Both the position numbers and the translations under genes were made by a program. This document shows positions 17,655-25,664 of a DNA stretch of 64,000 bases, piece by piece. The stretch is from the NCBI GenBank assembly GCA_002951995.1, contig CP019797.1, forward strand, positions 3,596,865 through 3,660,864, in the 5' to 3' direction. Within the stretch, counting starts at the first letter, position 1. Each line of letters begins with the position of its first letter. This DNA comes from Stenotrophomonas acidaminiphila (GTDB lineage: Bacteria > Pseudomonadota > Gammaproteobacteria > Xanthomonadales > Xanthomonadaceae). The notes under the pieces are model-generated. The model had not been told where the DNA came from. It saw nothing but the letters and a program-made list of their open reading frames with translations, and did no database searches.

Positions 17655-18617
17655 TCAGGGCGCGGCGCTGCGCACTTCCACGGTGACATGCACGATCTCC
17701 TCGTGCACCGACAGCGCGCGGTGGAACAGCTCGGCGTCGACACCCGGCACGGTCGCCACTTCCATCGCGCAGGCGAAGCGGCCGCGGCCGACCTGCCAGA
17801 CATGCAGGTCGCTGATATGGGCCGGCACCGGCCCCTGTTCCACCGCCTCGCGGATCTCGGCCACCACCGGCGCGTCCATCTCCGCGTCGAGCAGCACCCG
17901 GCCGGTCTGCCGGATCAGGCCCCAGGCCCACACCGATACCAGCACCGCGCCGACGATACCCATCAGCGGGTCCAGCCACCACGCATTGAAGTACAGCCCG
18001 CCGAGCAGCGCGATGATCGCCAGCACCGAGGTGGCGGCATCGGCCAGCACGTGCAGGTAGGCCGAACGCTGGTTGAGGTCGTGCTCATGGTGGCCGTGGG
18101 GTTCGTGGCCATGGTCGTGATGAGGGTGGTGGTGCCCATGGTCGTGGTGGTGGTGGTCGTGCTGGTCGCGCAGCCACCACGCGCACAACAGGTTCACCGC
18201 CAGCCCCACCACGGCGATGGCGATGGCCTGCTGGTAGTGGATCGGGCTGGGCTTGAACACCCGCGCGATCGACTCGAAGGCCATCAGCCCGGCCACGCCC
18301 AGCAGCAGGATCGCGCTGGTGTAGCCGGCCAGGATCTCGATCTTCCAGGTGCCGAAGGCGAAGCGCGGGTCGTCGCGGTAGCGCCGCGCGCAGGCGTAGG
18401 CGAACGCGGCCAGGCCCAATGCCAGCGCATGCGAGCTCATGTGCCAGCCGTCGGCCAGCACCGCCATGGAGTTGAACCACCAGCCGCCGGCGATCTCCAC
18501 CACCATCATCACCAGGGTCAGCGCCATGGCACGGCGGGTGTTCTTTTCGGCCATCGGGTTGCCATGGCTGAACGCGTGGCTGTGCTGGCGGGAGCGGGCA
18601 AGGGTTTCGGGATTCAT
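17655..18617 (-). CDS. dmeF: Cation diffusion facilitator, Co(II)/Ni(II) efflux, DmeF type
   Basis: 320-residue inner-membrane metal/proton antiporter with six helices. The metal site is visible as ADGWHMSSHALALGL in helix 2 and YLHVLADAATS (HxxxD) in helix 5. Between helices 4 and 5 lies a loop of about 30 residues, nearly half of them His, with Asp and Gly between (residues ~150-180), a metal buffer typical of DmeF and ZitB-like proteins. Divergence from an RcnR-family repressor with all cobalt/nickel ligands identifies it as DmeF rather than a zinc exporter. The C-terminal cytoplasmic domain (HISDLHVWQVGRGRFACAMEV) is complete. Confidence 0.88.
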   Translation of the reverse strand: MNPETLARSRQHSHAFSHGNPMAEKNTRRAMALTLVMMVVEIAGGWWFNSMAVLADGWHMSSHALALGLAAFAYACARRYRDDPRFAFGTWKIEILAGYTSAILLLGVAGLMAFESIARVFKPSPIHYQQAIAIAVVGLAVNLLCAWWLRDQHDHHHHDHGHHHPHHDHGHEPHGHHEHDLNQRSAYLHVLADAATSVLAIIALLGGLYFNAWWLDPLMGIVGAVLVSVWAWGLIRQTGRVLLDAEMDAPVVAEIREAVEQGPVPAHISDLHVWQVGRGRFACAMEVATVPGVDAELFHRALSVHEEIVHVTVEVRSAAP

Positions 18618-18635
18618 GGCGTGACACCTTCTCAG

Positions 18636-18652
18636 ATACCCCCATAGGGTAT
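18636..18652. promoter_or_regulatory. Putative DmeR operator between dmeF and dmeR
   Basis: ATACCC (18636-18641) and GGGTAT (18647-18652) form an inverted repeat around CCATA, lying within the 46-base divergent gap, 11 bases from the dmeR start. TACC-C-tract-GGTA sites are the kind bound by RcnR/CsoR-family repressors, so one site could silence both genes. Confidence 0.7.
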
Positions 18653-18663
18653 ACGATCCGGCC

Positions 18664-18936
18664 ATGGCCCATATCCAGCGCGACAGGAAGAAGCTGCTCA
18701 CCCGGGTGCGCCGCATCGCCGGCCAGGTGGCCGCGCTGCAGCAGGCGCTGGAAGCCGGCGACGACTGCGACGCGGTCCTGGTGCAGATCGCCGCCGCCAA
18801 GGGCGCCATGCACGGGCTGATGCTGGAGGTGATGGCCGGCCATCTCAGCGACCATGTCGTGGCCGAGGCCGATCCGGCGCGGCGCGCGGACGAGGCCGGG
18901 GTGCTGCTGGAACTGCTCAGGCGGCACGCGCGGTGA
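18664..18936 (+). CDS. dmeR: RcnR/FrmR-family metal-responsive repressor DmeR
   Basis: 90-residue all-helical DNA-binding protein of the CsoR/RcnR family. Its N-terminus is MAHIQRDRKKLLTRVRRIAGQV. The four side chains used by RcnR to bind cobalt and nickel are all at the right positions: His3, Cys35, His60 and His64. The formaldehyde sensor FrmR and copper sensor CsoR lack this set, so cobalt/nickel sensing is well supported. It should repress dmeF (and itself) and release DNA on metal binding. Confidence 0.9.
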   Translation: MAHIQRDRKKLLTRVRRIAGQVAALQQALEAGDDCDAVLVQIAAAKGAMHGLMLEVMAGHLSDHVVAEADPARRADEAGVLLELLRRHAR

Positions 18937-18998
18937 CGCCGCCCGGGCCCGCCGGCCAGGCATGAATGCGGGCTGCCGGGGCACCCCCTGGCGGGCCA

Positions 18999-19006
18999 TG
19001 TAAAAT
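18999..19006 (+). promoter_or_regulatory. Extended -10 promoter element ahead of the DUF3348 operon
   Basis: TG-TAAAAT lies in a short AT-rich patch in very GC-rich DNA, 23 bases before the start codon. No good -35 is seen, which fits an extended -10 promoter. Positional inference only. Confidence 0.35.
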
Positions 19007-19028
19007 GCCCGATTTTTCGGTCAGGACC

Positions 19029-19760
19029 ATGGCGAAAGCTTCCACACGGGCGCCCGTGCTGGGCCCGGCGTTCATTCGCCTGCTGGCCCGCTTCGGCGAC
19101 GCCGACCTCCCGCGCACGCCGCCGGTACTGACCGAGCGGCTGGCGCAGTGGTTCGACTGGAACCGCGCCATCACCCTGTCGCGCGCGCTGGACAACCGGC
19201 TGCCGGCCCCCGCCGACGGTCCCGCCTTCGACACCGCCCAGGAAGCCGAATGCGCGCGCCTGCGCCGTTCGCTGCTGGACACCATCGACGCCGACGTCGA
19301 CCTGTCCGCGCCGCGCCGCAAGGACGCCAGCGCCGCCAACATCGACCCCGGCTACCTGCCCTACCGGCAGCACTGCCTGGCCGCGCAGCGCGCGATGCAG
19401 GCGACCACCGGCCTGCTGCGCGGCCGCCTGCGCGACATGCTGGCACTGCAGTCGCCGGCCAAGGCACGCCTGGCCGAGGTCGACGCAGTGATGGAAGCCA
19501 CGCTCAGCCCGCGCGAACAGGCGCTGCTGGCGATCGTCCCCGGCCTGCTCGGCCTGCACTTCCAGCGCCTGCGCGATGCCGGCGCCCCGGATACCCCCGA
19601 TACCGCCGCCGCCGACGCGGCGGACGACACTCCCGCTGCTCCCGCCGCCGGCCCCTGGCTGGCACGGTTCCGCCAGGACATGCGCACCGCGCTGCTGGCC
19701 GAACTGGACGTCCGCTTCCACCCCATCGACGGCCTGCTCGCCGCGTTGCGCACCCGGTAA
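19029..19760 (+). CDS. DUF3348 protein, first gene of a putative motor operon
   Basis: 243 residues from MAKASTRAPVLGPAFIRLLAR. No membrane segment or known fold is visible; the sequence is mostly helical with an acidic-Ala linker (DTPDTAAADAADDTPAAPAA) near residue 200 and an amphipathic C-terminus (WLARFRQDMRTALLAELDVRFHP). It resembles proteins named DUF3348. It is followed after 10 bases by the DUF802 gene and forms an operon with three further genes. It is probably a cytoplasmic or membrane-peripheral partner of the motor; no function is established. Confidence 0.8.
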   Translation: MAKASTRAPVLGPAFIRLLARFGDADLPRTPPVLTERLAQWFDWNRAITLSRALDNRLPAPADGPAFDTAQEAECARLRRSLLDTIDADVDLSAPRRKDASAANIDPGYLPYRQHCLAAQRAMQATTGLLRGRLRDMLALQSPAKARLAEVDAVMEATLSPREQALLAIVPGLLGLHFQRLRDAGAPDTPDTAAADAADDTPAAPAAGPWLARFRQDMRTALLAELDVRFHPIDGLLAALRTR

Positions 19761-19770
19761 CCGCCTCTCC

Positions 19771-22167
19771 ATGTCCAGAAACCCCATCGTTCCCGTCGTG
19801 TTCCTTGCCGGCCTGCTGGCCGTGTGCTGGATCGGCATCGGCTACCTCGGCAGCCATCCGCTGGCCGCCGCGGTGGCCGCGCTGATCGCCGCGTGCTACC
19901 TGGCCGGCGGCTTCGAACTGCTGCGCTACCGGCAGGCCACCGCCACCCTGGTGCAGGCGCTGCCATCGCTGGGCGAGGCCGCCGGCGACCTCGACGGCTG
20001 GCTGTCGCGGCTGCAGCCGGGCCTGCGCCATGGCGTGCGGCTGCGCATCCAGGGCGACCGCGTCGGCCTGCCGGCACCGGCGTTGACCCCCTACCTGGTC
20101 GGCCTGCTGGTGTTGCTGGGCATGCTCGGCACCCTGCTGGGCATGATGGCGACCCTGCGCGGCACCGGGCTGGCGCTGGAAAGCGCCACCGACCTGGACG
20201 CCATCCGCAGTTCGCTGGCCGCGCCGGTCAAGGGCCTGGGTTTCGCGTTCGGCACCTCCATCGCCGGCGTCGCCAGCTCGGCCGCGCTGGGCCTGCTGTC
20301 GGCGCTGCTGCGGCGCGAACGCGCGCAGGCGGTACAGCAGCTCGATGCGGGCATCGCCACGCACCTGGGGCACCTGTCGCACGCGGTGCAGCGCCGCGAG
20401 ACCTTCCGCCTGCTGCAGGAACAGAACGCGCTGATGCCGGCCCTGGTCGAGCGCCTGCAGGCCCTGGCCGACACCCTGGAGCGGCAGCAGCACGACGCCG
20501 GGCAACGCCTGCAGGCCAGCCAGCAGGCATTCCACCAGCACAGCGAGGCGGCATGGACGCAGCTGGCCGGTTCGCTGCAGCAGGCGCTGCGTGACGGCAT
20601 CGCCCAGCAGGCCAACGCCGTCGGTGCCGCGCTGCAGCCGGTGGTGGACACCACCATGGCCGCGCTGGCGCAGAAGTCCGACCGCCTGCAGGCGGCCATT
20701 GAACAGGCCGTGCACCGCCAGCTCGACGGCCTGGACAGTGCCGTGCAGGGCACGGCCAGCGCCGCGCGCGAGAGCTGGAGCGCCGCCGTCGCCGAGCAGC
20801 AGCGCGGCAACGCAGCACTGGCCGATGGCCTGCAGCAGGCGCTGCAGCAGTTCGCCGCCACCTTCGAGCAGCGCTCGGCCGCGCTGGTCGACGGCGTGGC
20901 GACGCGGCTGGAAGACAGCAGCAGCCGGACCGCCGACGCCTGGAACAGCGCACTGGCGCGCCAGCACGACGCCCATGCGGCGCTGGCCGAGCGCAACGAG
21001 CAGGCACTGGTGGCCGCCGCCGAACACCTCGACCGGCATGCACGCGCGCTGGTCGACACGCTGGCACAGGCGCACGGCGAACTGCAGGCGGCACTGGCCG
21101 CGCGCGACGAACAGCAGCTGGCGCACTGGTCGCAGTCGCTGGCGGCGATGCTCGCCACGCTGGAGGAGAACTGGCAGCGCAACGGCGCGCAGGTCGCGCA
21201 GCAGCAGCAGCAGGTGTGCGACGCGCTGGCGCGCACCGCAGGCGAGGTCTCGGCCCAGCTGCAGGCCGCGGCCGGCGGCGCGCTGGAGGGCATCGCCGGC
21301 AACGCGCAGGCGCTGACCGACGCCGCCGCCGACTTCGCCCGGCGCAGCGACGCCATGATCGACGCCCTGCAGCGTTCGCATGGCGAACTGCAGGACGCCC
21401 TGCAGGCGCGCGACGCCGAGCGCTTGGCGCAATGGCGCGCTGCCTTCGCTACGCTGACCGGCGAGTTCGGCCAGCGCTGGGAACACAGCAGCGCCCAGGT
21501 CGCCGCGCAGCAGCAGCAGGTCTGCGACACCCTGGTACAGACCACCCAGGCGATCCACGCACAGGCGCAGGCACAGGCGCGCGATACCCTGGCCGAGATC
21601 GGGCGGCTGGTCGCCACCGCGTCCGAGGCGCCGCGCGCGGCCGCCGAAGTGGTCGCCGAGCTGCGCCAGAAGCTGTCCGACAGCATGGTCCGCGACACCG
21701 CCATGCTGGAAGAGCGCGGGCGCCTGTTGGAAACCCTGCAGACCCTGCTCGACGCGGTCAACCATGCATCGCACGAACAACGCGGCGCCATCGACGCGCT
21801 GGTCTCGACCTCGGCCGAGCTGCTGGAGCGCGTGGGCAGCCGCTTCAGCGCGCAGGTCGAAGGCGAGGCCGGGCGGCTCGACGCCGCCGCCGCGCACGTC
21901 ACCGGCAGCGCGCTGGAAGTGGCGAGCCTGGGCGAAGCGTTCGGCGGCGCGGTGCAGGCGTTCGGCGACGCCACCGGCAGCCTCAATGAACGCCTGCAGG
22001 CCATCGAATCGGCGCTGGAGAAATCGCTGGCGCGCAGCGACGAGCAGCTCGCCTACTACGTGGCGCAGGCACGCGAAGTGATCGAGCTGAGCATGCTGTC
22101 GCAGAAGCAGATCATCGGCCAGCTGCAGCAACTGGCCGGGACCGGCGACGGGGCCGCCGGCGCATGA
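19771..22167 (+). CDS. DUF802 protein: MotA/ExbB/ZorA-like stator with ~610-residue coiled-coil tail
   Basis: 798 residues. Two hydrophobic helices lie at ~8-47, then a helix at ~107-130 (GLLVLLGMLGTLLGMMATL) and another at ~155-182 (GFAFGTSIAGVASSAALGLLSALL). The latter two follow the pattern of the pore helices in MotA/TolQ/ExbB proteins. From residue ~185 to the end the chain is Gln/Ala/Glu-rich, Pro-poor helix, predicted coiled coil. It contains a repeat with a 102-residue period: HGELQ...QQQQVCD occurs at ~436-484 and ~538-586, with Cys483 and Cys585 equivalent. DUF802 is known as a repeated region. The stop overlaps the next start (ATGA). The layout resembles ZorA of Zorya defence, but no homology search could be run. 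Confidence 0.85.
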   Translation: MSRNPIVPVVFLAGLLAVCWIGIGYLGSHPLAAAVAALIAACYLAGGFELLRYRQATATLVQALPSLGEAAGDLDGWLSRLQPGLRHGVRLRIQGDRVGLPAPALTPYLVGLLVLLGMLGTLLGMMATLRGTGLALESATDLDAIRSSLAAPVKGLGFAFGTSIAGVASSAALGLLSALLRRERAQAVQQLDAGIATHLGHLSHAVQRRETFRLLQEQNALMPALVERLQALADTLERQQHDAGQRLQASQQAFHQHSEAAWTQLAGSLQQALRDGIAQQANAVGAALQPVVDTTMAALAQKSDRLQAAIEQAVHRQLDGLDSAVQGTASAARESWSAAVAEQQRGNAALADGLQQALQQFAATFEQRSAALVDGVATRLEDSSSRTADAWNSALARQHDAHAALAERNEQALVAAAEHLDRHARALVDTLAQAHGELQAALAARDEQQLAHWSQSLAAMLATLEENWQRNGAQVAQQQQQVCDALARTAGEVSAQLQAAAGGALEGIAGNAQALTDAAADFARRSDAMIDALQRSHGELQDALQARDAERLAQWRAAFATLTGEFGQRWEHSSAQVAAQQQQVCDTLVQTTQAIHAQAQAQARDTLAEIGRLVATASEAPRAAAEVVAELRQKLSDSMVRDTAMLEERGRLLETLQTLLDAVNHASHEQRGAIDALVSTSAELLERVGSRFSAQVEGEAGRLDAAAAHVTGSALEVASLGEAFGGAVQAFGDATGSLNERLQAIESALEKSLARSDEQLAYYVAQAREVIELSMLSQKQIIGQLQQLAGTGDGAAGA

Positions 22168-22811
22168 GCGACGAGATCGAGTTCGACGCCGAATCCAGCG
22201 CCACCACCTGGGCCGCGTTCGGCGACCTGATGTCGGTGCTGCTGGGCGCGTTCGTGCTGATCCTGGCCAGCGTCATCGGCATCCAGCTGCTGCTGCACAA
22301 CCGCCTGGACGAGGAAGTGAAGCAGCGCCAGGCCGAGGCCGCGCGGCTGAAGACCCTGGAGCAGGCACTGGCCGCGCCGCTGGCGGCCGGCCGGGTGACC
22401 GTGATCGACGGCCGCATCGGCATCAGCGGCAGCGTGCTGTTCGCGCTCAACTCCGACCAACTGCAGCCCGAGGGCCGCGAGCTGCTGCAGAGCATCGCCG
22501 GACCGCTGCGCGACTACCTGTCCGCGCGCGACGAGATCCTGATGGTCAGCGGCTTCACCGACAACCAGCCGGTGCGCGCGGCCAACGCCCGCTTCGCCGA
22601 CAACCTGGAACTGTCGGCGGCGCGCGCGCTCACCGTCACCCGCACCCTGATCACCGACGGCGTGCCGTCGTCGTCGGTGTTCGCCGCCGCGTTCGGCGCC
22701 GAGCAGCCGGTCAGCTCCAACGACGACGAGGCCGGGCGCGCGAAGAACCGGCGCGTGGAGATCGCGCCGATCCCGCGCCACGCGCCCGATGGCAAGGCCG
22801 ATGGCCGCTGA
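22164..22811 (+). CDS. OmpA-domain MotB/ZorB-like inner-membrane protein
   Basis: 215 residues. A short N-terminus is followed by one helix, FGDLMSVLLGAFVLILASVIG (residues ~19-40), in which Asp21 matches the proton- or sodium-carrying Asp of MotB/ZorB. A helical linker leads to an OmpA-type peptidoglycan-binding domain (residues ~70-205) with VLFALNSDQLQPEGRELL, ILMVSGFTDNQPV, NLELSAARALTV and AKNRRVEI. It should pair with the preceding MotA-like protein to form an ion channel anchored to the cell wall. The start overlaps the DUF802 stop, so the two are translationally coupled. Confidence 0.9.
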   Translation: MSDEIEFDAESSATTWAAFGDLMSVLLGAFVLILASVIGIQLLLHNRLDEEVKQRQAEAARLKTLEQALAAPLAAGRVTVIDGRIGISGSVLFALNSDQLQPEGRELLQSIAGPLRDYLSARDEILMVSGFTDNQPVRAANARFADNLELSAARALTVTRTLITDGVPSSSVFAAAFGAEQPVSSNDDEAGRAKNRRVEIAPIPRHAPDGKADGR

Positions 22812-23475
22812 GGCCGGCGATGTCCACGCGCGGCTGGAAGCCTGGCAGCAGCAGGGCGCCGACCGCATCGATCCGCTGCGCTTCGCGCTGATGCGCGCGC
22901 TGGCGCGGCACGCGGCGCGCCACGACGGCGCGCTGCGGCAGCACCTGGACGCGCGCCTGCGGGAACTGGCCGATGCCTATGCCGCACTGCCACCGCCCAC
23001 CGGGCTGCCGCGATCGACGCACGCCGCCGGCGCCAGCCCGCTGCGACAACTGCTGGACCGGTTCGGCCAGGCGCGGCCGGCGGCGGCACCGGCGCAGTCC
23101 GCCGCCCCGGCTGCACCCGGTGCAGCGGGCGACGCCGGCGACACCGTGCCGGTCGTCGATCTGGCCGCGCCGATGCCGGTACTGGACGAGTTCCAGCAGC
23201 TGTGGACCCGCATCCGCATCGACGGCCTGCTGCGACACTGCCTCGACGGCCTGCCCGAGGACGCCGGCCCGCTGCATTCCAGCGTGCTCACTTACCGCGC
23301 CATGGCGCTGATGCGCGAGGTCTGCCCCGATTACCTGCAGCATTTCGTCGCCTACACCGACGCGTTGTCGTGGCTGGAGCAGCTCGGCGGCGGTACCGCC
23401 GGTGGCAATGACGGCGATGGCGCCGCGGCCGCCCGCAGGCCCACGCGCAGCCAGCGGCGCAAAAAGCCGCAATGA
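22801..23475 (+). CDS. DUF2894 protein, last gene of the putative motor operon
   Basis: 224 residues from MAAEAGDVHARLEAWQQQGADRIDPLRF; the ATG overlaps the end of the OmpA-domain gene, and an in-frame ATG four codons upstream (22789) is also possible. No membrane helix. An N-terminal helical block, a Pro/Ala-rich linker (residues ~85-115), a C-terminal helical domain (LDEFQQLWTRIRIDGLLRHCLDGLPEDAGPL...) and a very basic tail (RPTRSQRRKKPQ) can be seen. The family is of unknown function. Position suggests a cytoplasmic accessory of the MotAB-like pair. Confidence 0.78.
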   Translation: MAAEAGDVHARLEAWQQQGADRIDPLRFALMRALARHAARHDGALRQHLDARLRELADAYAALPPPTGLPRSTHAAGASPLRQLLDRFGQARPAAAPAQSAAPAAPGAAGDAGDTVPVVDLAAPMPVLDEFQQLWTRIRIDGLLRHCLDGLPEDAGPLHSSVLTYRAMALMREVCPDYLQHFVAYTDALSWLEQLGGGTAGGNDGDGAAAARRPTRSQRRKKPQ

Positions 23476-23486
23476 CCCGCGCACCC

Positions 23487-23570
23487 GCAGGAGCGCACTT
23501 CAATGCGCGACGGGGCCTGACAGGAAGAACTTCATCGCGCACCGCAGCACGCTCCTGCAAACGCGCTCCT
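23487..23570. repeat. Dispersed GCAGGAGCG-type repeat with inverted copies
   Basis: In the gap between convergent genes, GCAGGAGCGCACTTC begins at 23488 and ends in a self-complementary GCGCA...TGCGCG core; inverted ends (CGCTCCTG) recur at about 23551 and 23564. Related half-copies lie at ~24738-24750 and ~50690-50701. It looks like a short interspersed palindromic repeat common in Xanthomonadaceae intergenic DNA, and could also end transcription from both sides. Confidence 0.45.
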
Positions 23571-23599
23571 GGGCGGACGCGGGCGGCCTGGCTTTCGCC

Positions 23600-23995
23600 T
23601 CAGGTATCGCGGAAGCCGTAATCGAAGGTGTAGTGGTGCCTGCCGTCGACGATGTCGATGGCGATGCGGCCGTGCAGGCCGGCCAGCTCGCCGGTGCCGC
23701 TGTCGGGCACCACGGTGAGGTCGAGCCGGGGCGCGCCGCGGTCCATGACACCGTTGTGCTGGGCATGGAAGCTGCCGCGGCGGCCGTCGAGAGTGCCTTC
23801 GATGCGCTCGAGGGCGACGTAGGCGCCGGAGCCGGATACCGGCGACATCATCGCCAGCATGTGCACCACGCTGCTGGCGTCCAACGGGCCATGGAAGCGC
23901 TTGTCGAAACGCACATGGCCGACGACCGCGCCGCCGCCGATGTCCAGTGATTCCTGCGGGACGCGCGTGATGTCGAACTCGCCCTTGGCCTGCAT
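23600..23995 (-). CDS. DUF3224 family protein
   Basis: 131 residues starting MQAKGEFDITRVPQESLDIGG. The pattern of beta strands, with HVRFDKRFHGPLDASSVVHML, GAYVALERIEGTLDGRRGSFHAQHNGVMDRG and a closing RIAIDIVDGRHHYTFDYGF, is that of DUF3224 (a small calycin-like barrel). The HAQHNGVM segment is strongly conserved in the family. The function is unknown. Longer in-frame upstream codons are Gly/Cys-rich and non-homologous in appearance, so the internal Met is taken. Confidence 0.88.
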   Translation of the reverse strand: MQAKGEFDITRVPQESLDIGGGAVVGHVRFDKRFHGPLDASSVVHMLAMMSPVSGSGAYVALERIEGTLDGRRGSFHAQHNGVMDRGAPRLDLTVVPDSGTGELAGLHGRIAIDIVDGRHHYTFDYGFRDT

Positions 23996-24094
23996 GACGG
24001 GATTCCCGGGTTGGCAAGGAAAGCAGTCTAGGCGGGGACCGCGCATGCCGCCATTGCCGGCGCCGGCGCTACCCGCAAAGCCCACGGTGGACCA

Positions 24095-24448
24095 TCAGCG
24101 GAACCAGATCTTCAGCGTCACGTACATTCCATAACCCAGCGCCAGCACCAGCCACACCAGAAACAGAACGTTGGCCCAGTACGCGCCCGCATGCGCGACC
24201 AGCGTATACACCTGCCCGGCGCAGCCCTTGCCGAGGCAAGGTATCTGGCCCCGCACCAGCGCGCGCATGACGGCGAACAGCGCATAGCCCGCCACGCCAG
24301 CGGTCATCAGGAAGCCCACCGGCCCCACCAGCCCCTGGGTCGGTGCGCCGTTCTCGTCGAAGGGCGCTTTCTGGAGCTGCTTCTGCCCGAACCGGTACCA
24401 GGCCCATCCCAGCAGGAGCAGGGAGGAGTAGTAGAGGAAGTCACGCAT
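24095..24448 (-). CDS. Small three-helix membrane protein
   Basis: 117 residues from MRDFLYYSSLLLLGWAWYRFGQKQ. Three hydrophobic segments are seen: residues 1-20, ~40-60 (VGFLMTAGVAGYALFAVMRAL) and ~80-110 (AHAGAYWANVLFLVWLVLALGYGMYVTLKIWF). A CLGKGC pair sits between the second and third. The family is not recognised. Start chosen because codons upstream encode an Arg-rich stretch that reads as non-coding. Confidence 0.6.
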   Translation of the reverse strand: MRDFLYYSSLLLLGWAWYRFGQKQLQKAPFDENGAPTQGLVGPVGFLMTAGVAGYALFAVMRALVRGQIPCLGKGCAGQVYTLVAHAGAYWANVLFLVWLVLALGYGMYVTLKIWFR

Positions 24449-24776
24449 GTCGTCGCGGTACCGTGGCCGGCCAATCCGCAGTATGGCGGCAAGCGCAACC
24501 GCTGCCTGTGGCGCCCTGCACGGATTGGCGGACAAGGTGCCTGCTTCCTGCGGCTCCCGGGCCCGGCGCTGTCCGCGCATGCGCAGGCCGGTCGCCTCCG
24601 ACCCGCCGTCGCGAAGCGATGCGCTGACCCACCCGCGTTCGTACGCCATGCCGGGAGAACCCGCGCGGCGCCGGGAATGTCGCGGCGAATCCGCAGCGGC
24701 AGTGGCGCCCGGGTTCTAGCGGAAGGCACGGGTGTCTGCGTCGCTCCTGCATCCGGCTTGCCTTCGCCGACGACGG

Positions 24777-24802
24777 CAAGGGCGCGGTCGCCCGCGCCCT
24801 TG
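24777..24802. terminator. Hairpin downstream of the pirin gene
   Basis: CAAGGGCGCGG (24777-24787) pairs perfectly with CCGCGCCCTTG (24792-24802) around a 4-base loop, 27 bases past the pirin stop. There is no T-run, so it may be a stabilising or weak terminator. Confidence 0.5.
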
Positions 24803-24828
24803 CGTCGATCACCAGGCGGTCCCGCCGC

Positions 24829-25533
24829 TCAGGCGGCGGTATCCACCAGCACCAGTTCGGCGTCTTCCAGCGCGCGGACGGTGATGCTGCCCTCACCGGC
24901 AATGGCGGCACCGTCGCGGGCTTCGAGCGGCACGCCGTTCACTTCCACCTTGCCGGTGTTGGGCACCAGGTAGCCGTGGCGGGTGGCGTCGCGGAAGTGG
25001 TACGTGGTGCTCTCGCCGGCCTTCAGCGACGCGCCCAGTACGCGGGCGTCGGCGCGGATCGGCAGGGCCTCCTCGTCACCCTGCATGCCACTGGCCAGGG
25101 CGATGAAGCGACCGGAGCGCCCGCCCTTGGGAAAGGGCTTGGTACCCCACGCCGGGGCGCCGCCGCGCGCATCCGGGATGATCCAGATCTGGAAGATGCG
25201 GGTCACCCCCGGCTCCAGGTTGTACTCGGCATGGCGGATACCGGTGCCGGCACTCATCACCTGCACGTCGCCGGCCTCGGTACGGCCCTTGTTGCCCTGG
25301 TCGTCCTGGTGGCTGATGGCGCCCTCGCGCACATAGGTGACGATCTCCATGTCCGCGTGCGGATGCGGCGGGAAGCCGGTGCCGGGCTGGATGGTGTCGT
25401 CGTTCCACACCCGCAGGGCGCCCCAGTGGACGCGCGCCGGGTCGTGGTAGCCGGCAAAGGAAAAGTGGTGCCTGGCATCCAGCCAACCGTGGTTGGCTCC
25501 GCCAAGGGTGGCAAACGGGCGACGCTCGATCAT
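24829..25533 (-). CDS. Pirin family protein (YhhW-like)
   Basis: 234-residue bicupin. The N-terminal metal-binding cupin shows FPPHPHADMEIVTYV and GTGIRHAEYN, giving the His-His...His-Glu set of iron-binding pirins; some members such as YhhW have quercetinase activity in vitro. The second cupin (residues ~140-230) lacks metal ligands, as usual. It is divergent from a LysR-type regulator, an arrangement common for pirins and suggesting induction by an unknown, perhaps aromatic or oxidised, compound. The start MIERRPFATLGG is standard. Confidence 0.93.
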   Translation of the reverse strand: MIERRPFATLGGANHGWLDARHHFSFAGYHDPARVHWGALRVWNDDTIQPGTGFPPHPHADMEIVTYVREGAISHQDDQGNKGRTEAGDVQVMSAGTGIRHAEYNLEPGVTRIFQIWIIPDARGGAPAWGTKPFPKGGRSGRFIALASGMQGDEEALPIRADARVLGASLKAGESTTYHFRDATRHGYLVPNTGKVEVNGVPLEARDGAAIAGEGSITVRALEDAELVLVDTAA

Positions 25534-25596
25534 GGTCGTGTCCTGCGGGGTGGTTGCGATGGGGCCAGTCTAGGCACGCGCGTTTGCATCCGGAAT

Positions 25597-25622
25597 GGAA
25601 GGAATGAAAATACATCCTTTCC
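25597..25622. promoter_or_regulatory. Candidate LysR-type operator between pirin and its regulator
   Basis: GGAAGGA (25597-25603) faces TCCTTTCC (25615-25622) around an AT-rich centre, an imperfect dyad of the T-N11-A kind bound by LysR regulators. It is placed 43-68 bases before the LysR start in the divergent region. Inferred from symmetry and position. Confidence 0.5.
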
Positions 25623-25664
25623 GTTTGTGCCATGATCCAGTCTTCTCCCATCGCGGTGTGCACC

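Noticed and set aside
19029-23475. Calling the DUF802 operon a Zorya system outright
   Set aside because: No ZorC, ZorD or ZorE homologue lies within the window, and the similarity is judged only from helix pattern and layout.
23487-23570. CRISPR array
   Set aside because: The repeats are few, inverted and imperfect, without regular spacers or cas genes nearby; no array was found elsewhere in the window.
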